Source of the DNA: Pseudogymnoascus destructans
Taxonomy: Eukaryota; Ascomycota; Leotiomycetes; Thelebolales; Thelebolaceae
Direction: 5' to 3'
DNA length: 64,000 nucleotides
Assembly (NCBI RefSeq): GCF_001641265.1
Contig: NW_020167525.1
Coordinates: forward strand, 536,501 to 600,500
Below, piece by piece: positions 49,823 to 59,050 of the stretch. Below the pieces are notes generated by a model, which had not been told where the DNA came from, did not search any database, and saw only the letters and a program-made list of their open reading frames with translations. How positions within the stretch are numbered: position 1 is the first letter of the stretch; every line of letters begins with the position of its first letter. The translations under genes and the position numbers were made by a program.

Positions 49823-51223
49823 TCAGTCAAGAATACCCCTCCACCCCTTCCTCCTCACAAACCCAACGACGCCCGCATCTCTCATCACATGCTCTGCTTT
49901 CATCCCCGTCACCACGCTCATCTCTTCCTCCACGCCCCTAACGTAAAACGGCTCGAACCCTTCCAGCGCACCTCCCTCGCCCTTCCTCCTCTCCCAAACC
50001 CCATCCCTATCCGCCTTGCAGAACCCCGACCCTTCTCTATCAAGACACAGAAACCATTTCCGCTGATACAGTGACCCAATCGTGTTCTCTGCTCCCGGAT
50101 ACGCATTCACGCGGCGCACCTCCCTCTTTTCAGCCTCCTTTCTTTCCCATCCCAGTGCCCATTCCGCGGCCACCGCGTCCGCCACAGGTATAGCCGCATC
50201 ACTCTCTTCCCCCTCTGACGACGTCTCCATAACTTTCACAACCCGCCTCGTCTTCCTCCTCACTGTCACCCATGGCTCACGTAGATGCTGCGAACCAGGC
50301 GCAACGAACATATCCAGCGTGTACCCTTCCGGCAACCTCGCCCCATGCAATCTAATCCTGATCTTCCTCCGCCCAAACGCTTCCACCAGCTTCGAATTCT
50401 CCGACACCTCCTCCTTCTCACCTCCCTCCTCTTCTCCCTTTTCTCCTTTTTCTACGTCCCCCAAACCGGATGACTGTGACCCCTCCGCCGACCCTGGATC
50501 CCTCTCCGGCCCGTCCCCCTTACGCCGCGGCAGCACCTCATAAACCCCTCCATCCCACACTAACATCGAACCTCCCCCTTTCGAGGCCCCCTCCACCAAA
50601 TGGCTACCAACGGTATGCACCCTAGTCTCTGTTGCGAGGCGCAACTGACGCTTGCTATTAGGGTCCCCCGGCACCCCGAACGGGATGGCCCAGCTGAGGC
50701 TGCTCGTGGCGGAGAACTGGAGGCGGAGGTCGTAGTGGAGGCCTGCGATGGGGTGGTCATGTTGGTGGATTACGAAGAGGTGGCCGCGGGATGTGAGATG
50801 GCGGTTGTGGAGGCTGTGGAAGGCGGGGGTGGGGAGGAGGGGAGGCGGGAGGTGGGTGAGGTAGGGGGAGTTTTGGAAGTTAGAAAGGTGGTCATATTTG
50901 GTACGTTTCGTGGCGGGGCGAGAGGAGTCTTCTGGGGAACTGTATGGACGCTGCCTATGGCTTGTTTTATTTTGCTGGTTGGGTTCTCTCCGGCTGGATC
51001 TCGGTGGTGATATACGAGTCAGTAGAGAATTTGGACGGCCAATATTTAGGTTTCGACGAGAGTTCGCTATGAGAGATGTAGCTTCTGATGAAAAATTTGA
51101 GAGCGATCTGGATGATATATTAACAACAAAGTACGGATAAAAAGCCTGGTTCTTCCTACTCTGCGGCCGGTTGATGCCATTTTGGTGCCTGGTGCCTTGA
51201 CGGCATGGCGGCTCGTTGGTCAC
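49823..51223 (-). CDS. LigD-type 3'-phosphoesterase domain protein
   Basis: A 466-residue intronless gene. Residues about 145-275 match the phosphoesterase domain of bacterial DNA ligase D: HLFVIHQHD, then LHYDLRLQF, SWAIPFG and TETRVHTVGSHLVEG, with the metal-binding His and Asp residues of the family in the first two blocks. In bacteria this domain trims 3' phosphates and ribonucleotides during end joining. Here it stands alone, with a basic N-terminus (about 100-130 contains KRTKYDH) and an acidic Lys/Glu-rich insertion at about 245-275. The C-terminal 150 residues are basic and have no recognised domain. A nuclear repair role is inference. The first ATG was used; the N-terminal 90 residues are weakly supported. 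Confidence 0.8.
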   Translation of the reverse strand: MTNEPPCRQGTRHQNGINRPQSRKNQAFYPYFVVNISSRSLSNFSSEATSLIANSRRNLNIGRPNSLLTRISPPRSSRREPNQQNKTSHRQRPYSSPEDSSRPATKRTKYDHLSNFQNSPYLTHLPPPLLPTPAFHSLHNRHLTSRGHLFVIHQHDHPIAGLHYDLRLQFSATSSLSWAIPFGVPGDPNSKRQLRLATETRVHTVGSHLVEGASKGGGSMLVWDGGVYEVLPRRKGDGPERDPGSAEGSQSSGLGDVEKGEKGEEEGGEKEEVSENSKLVEAFGRRKIRIRLHGARLPEGYTLDMFVAPGSQHLREPWVTVRRKTRRVVKVMETSSEGEESDAAIPVADAVAAEWALGWERKEAEKREVRRVNAYPGAENTIGSLYQRKWFLCLDREGSGFCKADRDGVWERRKGEGGALEGFEPFYVRGVEEEMSVVTGMKAEHVMRDAGVVGFVRRKGWRGILD

Positions 51224-51563
51224 CCATGGACCTAGAGGGTTCTCAGGTCTGCGATGGATGGTAGGTTTAACTCCCTGGACTGGGCATCATCGATCAACAC
51301 ACATTGCCACAAAGATGAATTGTGGTCGTGTCGTCGTCTACTTCGCCCGTGATCTCGACCGAAATTTGATGGTCGACGTTGCGGCCGGTGGCGACGATGC
51401 TTATCACCGCCGGGACCAACTAAAATATCCCCCCCACCGACTAGTAACTTCTAGGTAATCCACATTAGAAAATACACTTATTTGAGGGGATATACTCTGT
51501 ACATCTAAATCTATCCTACAAAATTCCTACACGTAATTCGTACACATATTTATCTCTCCCTCT
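51224..51563. other. Intergenic, nothing recognised
   Basis: Promoter of the phosphoesterase gene and 3' flank of the synthetase gene. A small plus frame at 51216-51458 has no features. Confidence 0.45.
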
Positions 51564-53565
51564 TCAACTTTCCTTCCTGCGCACTAAACTGCTCCCCTCC
51601 TCCTTCTCATCATATGGCTTAGTGGGGCTCCTCCGGATTATAGTCTTCTTCTGCCCTGAAGGGGCAGGCTTGTACAGAACGCTCTTCCTCTCGTTCGGAT
51701 CCACCTCCGGGGCAAACTCGCTCCAGAAGCTCTTTTTCTTGCGCTCCTTCCCAGCGTCCTTCGCACATAGCTCTCCGGCCTCCTCCCCAGCCTCCCCCTT
51801 CTGTACATCCTGGCCCCCCTCCCCAGGGTACTTCTTCCCACCCTCCGCCCACTCCTTATCCTCCACAATCTTAACAATGCGAATATTATGCTTCCCCCTC
51901 CTCAACACGAGCATCTTGTCGCCAACAAGGAACTTCTTCGTATCAGCAATGAGCCAGTTCTTGATCTGCGTGAACTTCAGCTCTGCCTCATCCATCGCCT
52001 GCTTCTTCTGACTCGACGGGCCGCTGATATACAAGCTCCCATTGGAAACAAGTCTGTGCCCCTCAGACGCCGACTCCGCCAACCCGGCCGCGTACACGAT
52101 CTTGCCAATTGACTTGGTAAGCACGGAGCGCGGGAGCGTGATGTTGATGCTGGGCGCATTGTTAAGGGTTACGGGCGTGGGACCCTTCTTCTCGGATTCC
52201 GCTGCGGCGTTATCCTTGGGTGTCTCCATCAGACTTGACAACAAGGGCTTCCCGAATAGCAGGCGGTGATTCGCCTCCGCAGCCTTGGCCTCTGCGGGCC
52301 CGTGGATGAGCTCGACAAAGTTTCGCGCGAGAACGTGCTGCGCCTTGCGCTCATGCCGCGCCTGGTTGTGCTCCTCGACCAGTGCGTCGATCTCGGGTGA
52401 GGGAAGGAAGGTGAAGTAGCGAAGGTAGCGTGGCATGTCGGCGTCGGACTGGCGCATCCAGAAGCCATACAGCTCGAAGGTGCTGGTGAGCTCCTTGTCG
52501 AGCCAGACGGCGTTTCCGGCTGACTTGCCGAATTTATCGCCGGCGGCTGTGGTTAGGAGGGGGACAGTGAAGCCAAATGGTTGAGCGATGTCGGCATCTT
52601 TGCCTTGGCGCACATCGGGGTCGGGGTGGTTTGACGAGATGTACTTTACGGCGTTGAGGCCCGCAACGATGTTGCCGTACTGATCCGCACCACCGATTTG
52701 CATTTGGATGTCTTTGGTGTTGTACATGTGCCACCAGTCCCAGGCCTGAAGCACTGGATAGGAGAACTCGGCATAGGACATGCCGTCACCCTTGCTGAGC
52801 TTGTTCTTAACGGTGTCCCTCGCAAGCATGGTGCCTAACCGCATGCCAGGGCCAAGAATCTGTAGAAGCTCTATGACTGTGAGTTTATTTGTCCAGGTGT
52901 TGTTGTTGACCAGTTCCCGATGCCATGCCCACTCCCAGTTGTAACCGAACTTGCGGCCGTACTCCTCCACGTTGAGCCATAACTTCTTCAGCTGGTAGTG
53001 CATATTGACCATGTTTGCCGTGCGGACGGCGCTGTGCTCTTTCGTGCGAGTTGTGAGGCGGCCTGTCGGGTCGCCAATCTTCGCCGTGGCGCCGCCGAGG
53101 AGGGACACGCTGTGGTATCCGTGGAGGTACATCCAGAAGAGGGACATGAGCGGGAGGAGGTGGCCAACATGGAGGGAGGATGCAGTCGGGTCAATTCCTA
53201 CGTATGCTCCAACGCGTTTATCTATCATCAGGTTGTCGATGGTGTCCCGGTTACTATGACTCCAGTCAGCTTCGTAGCGGATGGAAAGATTTAAGGGGGG
53301 GAAGTTACCCCGTGGTTTGATGGACCAGCCCTCGCTCTTCTAATATGCTCAGCATAGACTTTTGATTCCCCGCTCGAATCTCCTTTGCCTTTTCCGCCCA
53401 GGCCTTTTCCGCATCGGCAACCTTCGCAAGGTACTTCATGCCAATATATCGCCGACCCGTCGCGCCGTGCGGTCTCGTCGACCGAGCAGCCGTCCTGCCG
53501 CATTGGCAGAGTCTGTGCTGGGACGCGCTTCGAAGAAGGGAAGAGAAGGCCATGATGGCTGGCAA
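51564..53565 (-). CDS. MSY1: Mitochondrial tyrosyl-tRNA synthetase
   Basis: Exons are 53565-53309 and 53253-51564, with a 55-bp intron (gtaact..catag), 648 residues. A class I synthetase that charges mitochondrial tRNA-Tyr. The HIGH motif appears as HVGHL (about 117) and KMSKS as KFGKS (about 327); YVGIDPTA and GGADQYGN are signature blocks of the bacterial-type TyrRS. An S4-like RNA-binding domain follows at about 480-560, then a Lys/Glu-rich tail. The Arg-rich N-terminus (LLRSASQHRLCQCGRTAARS) is a mitochondrial presequence. Pezizomycotina orthologues (Neurospora CYT-18) also splice group I introns; whether this one does cannot be told here. It is divergent with the GH36 gene. Confidence 0.93.
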
Positions 53566-54194
53566 TGAGCGTGTAGAGGCCAGTCCTACGGCGCAAGTGG
53601 CATATTAACTGTAATGAGGCTTTCACAAGACGACGACGAGGTCTGTAAGGCTGAGGACGAGGCTGTTGAAAATTAGCTATATTAGTACGGGACAGTACAG
53701 CGACCGAGTGCGATTTCATAGGCGAGATCACGTGATAAAGTATTTGGAGAATTGTGGGGACCAAGTACTTGCAATAACAGGGGTACATTAGACCCCGCAC
53801 CCTTCGTAGGTGGATATCAAGTACCCCTCAGAACGGTGGTACTTCCTCACTTCTCAGCGCTCACTGATATCACGGACCGGTTTTTAAATATCATTTTTGA
53901 CGTCTGCAGTTGGGCAAATGTAAAGTAACTATGCTCATACTCGAGCATAGGGGTATAATTATAATTTGAGGTTTCCACAATTCGATAATTCGCTGTCAAC
54001 TGGACCCTAGCCTCAAACGGGAATATATGGCTCCGTATGGTGCATCTACCTACGAGGCTCAGTAGACGGAACATCTCGCGCCGCAAATCCATATCGGCGG
54101 CAAGAAGCTGTCTTAACAGGTAAGTATTTGCTCCTTTGTCTTTTCCAAATAATTCATTTTTGAACCAATATATTTATATTTACTAAGCGGAATC
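53566..54194. promoter_or_regulatory. Divergent promoter region
   Basis: These 629 bp separate the synthetase and GH36 genes, which start on opposite strands. The right half is AT-rich, with a short palindrome tatgctc..gagcata (53929-53949). No known operator is identified. Confidence 0.4.
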
Positions 54195-57018
54195 ATGGAG
54201 GTATTTCAGGCCCAGTATATCCCCGACCAGGAGGATCCGAAACCGGAACATCTGTTTGCTGGTATGACCACCAAGGCGTTGATTTCGTCTTGGCCGCCCG
54301 TGGGTCAGGTGTCGGAGACTTTGAATGGGCAAATCTCCTTCACGGTCCTTCTGGAAACTGATGAAGGAGGGGTTTCTGCAGCTTGGGAGGTTTCGGTTTG
54401 GTACTCATCAGGCGACTCCTGGAAGGAGACCCCTCTGTCAAGGAAGGACGCCCTGGACAAACCAAAATCAGTAGAGGGCCGCTTCCATTCGTACTTCACG
54501 GGATCACTAGACACCACATCCACCGTTACCTTCACAATTAAGTTTAAAAAGGCCGGAGAGGAGACATGGAGGTGGGTTAAGGAGCATCAGGGCATCGGTG
54601 ACGGTATTGTGGTGTGGAAAGGCCAAGCTGCACAATCCGCAGCCGTGGAAGACTTCGGAGAGCTCGTTGAGGACCTGAACTCCGAGTTCAAGGTCCAGAA
54701 GGTAAGGAGCCAATCCCCGGGTACCGAGTTATGGAGCGTGGAGGCCTCAGTCGCTTCAGCCGAAGGAGAGAAATCGACTTTCTCGAGTACTAAGATAGGG
54801 AAACCATGGTCAGGGGATTTTGTGCGGTGGTTTGCCCTTATAAGGACTTGGACTGCATGGTTGGCTCCACGACAAGGCTCCAGTTTTGAGCTTGACAAGG
54901 AGGCCATAGTCTGTTCCTTCCTAGAGCGGAGAGGTGGAAGACATTTGGTATTTTTGGCTGTCAGCGGGATAGATGATGTATCCGCCCTTTTCAGGAGCGA
55001 CGCCGCAGGAAATATAACACTGGAGGCACGAAACGATGGCCCCAAAGCAGGCATTGCTCGGATTATCGTGGCTCTTGGGAATGACTTTGAATCCGCTAAC
55101 GCTGCAGCGATGTACCATGCTCGAGACCTCGTCCAGGATCTGTCTCTGGCTATAGGTGAGGAAAAGCAGGAGTTAATGGCGCTAAAAGACGACGTCAAGC
55201 CGCAGTGGATGGAGAATTGGTTTGATGGGTTGACATACTGCACATGGAACGGCCTTGGTCAGAACCTCACCGAAGAGAAGATATATAACGCCGTCGACAC
55301 CTTGGCGGCGAACAATATTAATATTTCCAACCTCATCATTGATGATAACTGGCAGTCTGTCGAGACTCCGGCGGGATCAGAAAACCAGTTCCAACAGAGA
55401 TGGCTTGAATTCGAAGCGAACACCACCGGTTTTCCAAAGGGTCTCAAACACACTATCACGAATATTCGCTCGAAGCATCCTAACATACAGCACATCGCGG
55501 TTTGGCATTCCTTGATCGGATACTGGGCTGGGATTTCTCCCAACGGGAAGATCGCACGAGACTACAAAGCCGTTGAAGTTGAGCGGGAAGATTCTCTTCC
55601 CGCGAACCTCCCTATGGACGGGAAAATGACCCTCGTCGCTGCGTCCGATGTCGGGAAATTCTACAATGACTTCTACACCTTTCTGACGGACTGCGGCATC
55701 GATGCTGTCAAGACAGACTCCCAGTATCTGCTCGACACTATCACTTCGGCTTCCGCCCGCGCAAGCCTAACCCACGCTTACCTCGATGCCTGGTCGATAG
55801 CCGGCCTGCGGCACTTTAGCGTGAAAGTCATCTCGTGCATGTCACAAACTCCCAACATAATCTTCCACTCGCAGCTCCCATCCAACCGGCCTCCCATCCT
55901 GGTGCGCAACAGCGATGACTTCTTCCCTGAGATTGAGAGCAGCCACGCCTGGCACGTCTTTACCAATGCCTCTAACGCCCTCCTCACGCAGCACCTCAAC
56001 GTGGTCCCGGACTTTGACATGTTCATGACCGTCCACGAGTATTCCGCCTTCCACGCCGCGGCACGCTGTGTCTCCGGTGGACCCGTCTACATCACCGACG
56101 TCCCAGGCGAGCACAACATGCCCCTCATCAATCAGATGACCGGCCCCACGCCCGCTGGAAAATCCGTCATCTTCCGCCCCTCCACCTTCGGCAAGACCCG
56201 AGACCCCTATCAAGGTTACCAGGACCCTGTACTCCTCAAGATCTCCACCTACCACGGAGCTGCTGTCACGGGAACCGGTATGCTTGGACTCTTCAATACC
56301 ACCTCGGGCCCGGTCAACGAGCTGCTCCACCTCAGCCTCTTCCCCGGCGTCGTCGAGACCCAGCTCTACGTCGTCCGCTCACACGTATCGGGGCTCGTCA
56401 CGCCGCCGCTACAGCTCGTTGACTACCGCCCCGAGAGCCTCATCTTCGCCTGCCTTGACGTTCGTGGCTACGATATCCTCTCTGCCTTCCCGCTGCGCGG
56501 GTTTGTGCGACCGTCGAGCAAGGAGGACGACACGCTGTGGGTGGCGAGTCTGGGGCTGTTAGGGAAGATGAGCGGAGCTGTCGCAGTGGTGTCGTCTGAG
56601 ATGACGCTCCTTGAGACTGGGCGAATTGAGATTGTCTCGTCGCTGAAAGCGCTGGGGGTATGGGGTACGTATATTTCCTCCTTTATCTCCTTCTTAGATG
56701 CATGCATGCTGCACTTTTAGAAAATGTGCACCATTCTGCTTTACCCCTTTTTACCAGCCCACTACCCCATACAACATGTAGTTCCCAAAGTAACACCTAC
56801 TAGGAGTATACCTTTCCAACCTCCCCTCTCTCCAACCCTCTCTCGAATCAAGCATCCTTGTCACCATCCTCGGCCAGGTAATCCCATTCGCCGCCGTCAG
56901 CATTAACGCGCACAGCCCGAACGTTCTCGAGATCGACATCCAGCGCGCCTGGACCGAGCTCTGCCTCAAGGCAGGCTACAGCAATGAGGTGCAAGTTAGT
57001 CTTTCGATCCTGCCGTAA
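54195..57018 (+). CDS. GH36 raffinose-synthase/alpha-galactosidase-like protein
   Basis: Exons are 54195-56664 and 56804-57018, with a 139-bp intron (gtacgt..ctactag), 894 residues. The second exon is needed: it restores the conserved C-terminal block ending LEIDIQRAWTEL. It belongs to the plant/fungal raffinose-synthase (Sip1-like) branch of GH36. Catalytic features are LIIDDNWQS (about 383) and the nucleophile Asp in AVKTDSQYLL (about 507). No signal peptide is present, so the enzyme acts in the cytoplasm, probably on alpha-galactosides. The last 52 coding bases are part of a perfect inverted repeat that runs past the stop, so the final residues may differ from the ancestral C-terminus. Confidence 0.88.
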
Positions 57019-57092
57019 GAGTATTTGGCGTAGAGTACACTTACGGCAGGATCGAAAGACTAACTTGCACCTCATTGCTGTAGCCTGCCTTG
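56967..57092. repeat. Inverted repeat, 53-bp perfect arms, 20-nt loop
   Basis: Arm 56967-57019 lies in the last codons and stop of the GH36 gene. Arm 57040-57092 is its exact reverse complement in the 3' flank. Confidence 0.97.
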
Positions 57093-57498
57093 TAGTTGGG
57101 TATAGGGTTGCGCGAGCCGTAATCGCGGCAATGGCCGGAATGGAATAGAACTCTAGGCTTGCAAATGATAGTGCCATCCCATTGTTCTCAACTATTGGCC
57201 CTTATGAGCCACGGTTACATACTGCCTAACTCTGCGGCAGCGATTAACAATCTTAGTGCCTTATTCTTATTCTATATGCACTCAAGAACAAGTCCGATAT
57301 TCTTGCGGACATTCGAAGGACGGCGAATTCGTCAAATGCGAAGAACACAAGGGAAAAGATAACGAAAGGTGCGGCAGCGGCAAACTACAATACAGGTCCT
57401 GCATCTATGAGTCAAGATGTTGACTCATAGATGCAGGACCTGTTTAAAGAGCGCGTAGAGCGATGGTTTCATAGGAGAGAGGTGCTAAATTACTATAT
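57093..57498. other. 3' flanks of convergent genes
   Basis: Apart from the small fold-back at 57392-57443, nothing is recognised. Confidence 0.45.
57392..57443. repeat. Inverted repeat, 24-bp perfect arms, 4-nt loop
   Basis: Arms 57392-57415 and 57420-57443 are exact reverse complements around gatg. The position between convergent genes would suit a hairpin terminator-like role, but sequence identity of arms suggests recent origin. Confidence 0.95.
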
Positions 57499-58284
57499 CT
57501 ATCTCAATCCTACTTCTGACGTGTCTAATAACTGGTCGGCCAGTTTCTGCAATTCGTCTTTTGCCTCTTCGTGATGTCCGTCTTCCAGAAACGTTGATAC
57601 TTCAAAATCAATCAACTTTGCTACATTCCCCGAGACGATGATATTGTATTTGTTCAGATCGCCATGAGAAACGCCTGCACCATGCAGTTGCTCGACCGTA
57701 TCCTCACAAGCGCCCAGGTCCCTAATATCAGGATGCCGTCCATGCAGCTCTTCCATCAGAAAGCCCACAACCCGGCCCTTCTCTTCCTCATAAACATACC
57801 CAATGAAAGCAGGGCAAAGACCAAACTTGCGATCCCTCAAAGCACCGTATACTCGAACCTCCCTCTCCAGAGCCTCGAGCTCATGCCTGAATCTAGCAAT
57901 CTTAACCACGCACACCGTCCCCCCCACAACCACCCTCGCCATTCTCTCGCTAATCCGCCCACATCGCTCAAGCTCCAGGAGATTGAATGCCGGGCCAGCG
58001 CAGGCAGCGACGGCGCCGCTATCCAGCTTATGCGCCTCAAACTCATTGACAGTGCACTCCACGCCGCCATCTCTCTTCCGAGCCGTAAGCGTGCGCCATT
58101 CCCCGTCCCACCCAGGGAGTCGCCGCAGGTGAGATAGGATCCTAGACCCCTCTGTGCGGTGCTCTGGTGGGACAATACCAGCATGCAGCACCGAGACGTA
58201 GACGATGCGGTGGCCGCGCCGGATGCGGTAGAGGTAGTCGTCGTCCTCGAGATCGAGGGATAGGACTTCTTCGCGCTCGTCCAT
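57499..58284 (-). CDS. Protein-kinase-like protein of fungal type
   Basis: A 261-residue intronless gene with the C-lobe motifs of the kinase fold: VCVVKIARF with the ATP-binding Lys (about 140), a Glu-rich helix after it, FLMEELHG hinge, catalytic HGDLNKYNII (about 208) and LIDFEVS for the DFG position, where Gly is replaced by Glu. No clear Gly-rich loop is present, so the N-lobe is unusual. It resembles the small fungal RIO/aminoglycoside-phosphotransferase-like proteins that are sometimes mislabelled alpha-galactosidase in databases. The start at 58284 was chosen because the extra 29 residues from the upstream ATG (58371) look like leader sequence. The substrate is unknown. Confidence 0.75.
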   Translation of the reverse strand: MDEREEVLSLDLEDDDYLYRIRRGHRIVYVSVLHAGIVPPEHRTEGSRILSHLRRLPGWDGEWRTLTARKRDGGVECTVNEFEAHKLDSGAVAACAGPAFNLLELERCGRISERMARVVVGGTVCVVKIARFRHELEALEREVRVYGALRDRKFGLCPAFIGYVYEEEKGRVVGFLMEELHGRHPDIRDLGACEDTVEQLHGAGVSHGDLNKYNIIVSGNVAKLIDFEVSTFLEDGHHEEAKDELQKLADQLLDTSEVGLR

Positions 58285-59050
58285 GGATGTTGTGAGCGTC
58301 GCGGGCGCACGCCAGTTTGTGTTATGCCGGTGTGGCGGTTTAGATTGTGGGCTGGATTGGGAATATATCATCGCGTCCCCAACCGCTTGCCAGGGGACCC
58401 GTTACGTAGCGGGAGAGGCCACATCTACTGTGACTCCCGTGCTTTAATATCTCTCGCTGTGCTGAGTGGGGTTGTATGAGGATGAGCAGTATGTGGTGAG
58501 TGTCTGTCACTGTTGTTGAGTAACTGAGTGGTGCAGTCCGCCATTTACTTAACTTACTCCCACGCATGTCACAATAAAATAGGAATATTCATACAAATTA
58601 AGGGAGCTTCATACTACACCATAGCTCAACGAATTTTCTGATATATTCAAACCTAAATTCACAGAAACAAACAGATGTCGTATTGCTATAATGAACTCGG
58701 TATTTAGGAAAATAGCCAGCTGCGAATGTACCGCCGAGATCCATCCATATCAAAGCCATGCACTACATCCTCTCTTATATCCCAAACAAAAAAGGCGCGA
58801 AACCACAAATTCATAGCACACAATATGTATTTATTTCTATGCGCCGTTTTCCCACCCCCTCCCAACCCGGTCTTTACAAACCAAACTCAAGAAAGAAAAA
58901 ACAAATGCAAAAAATAAAGCTGAAATGGTTTTAACACGCTTCTTCCACTTTTCCGCCCTTCTTTCTTCCTTATGCCTTTCCATCTGCCACGCACGACCGA
59001 GAAGCCACGTCCCACCCTGGTTCCATGTATAAACATACCTCCCCCCCTAC
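58285..59050. other. Intergenic, no gene seen
   Basis: Promoter of the kinase-like gene and 3' flank of the transporter gene. The right part is AT-rich, and a C-rich tract follows at 59040-59110. No gene is supported. Confidence 0.5.
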
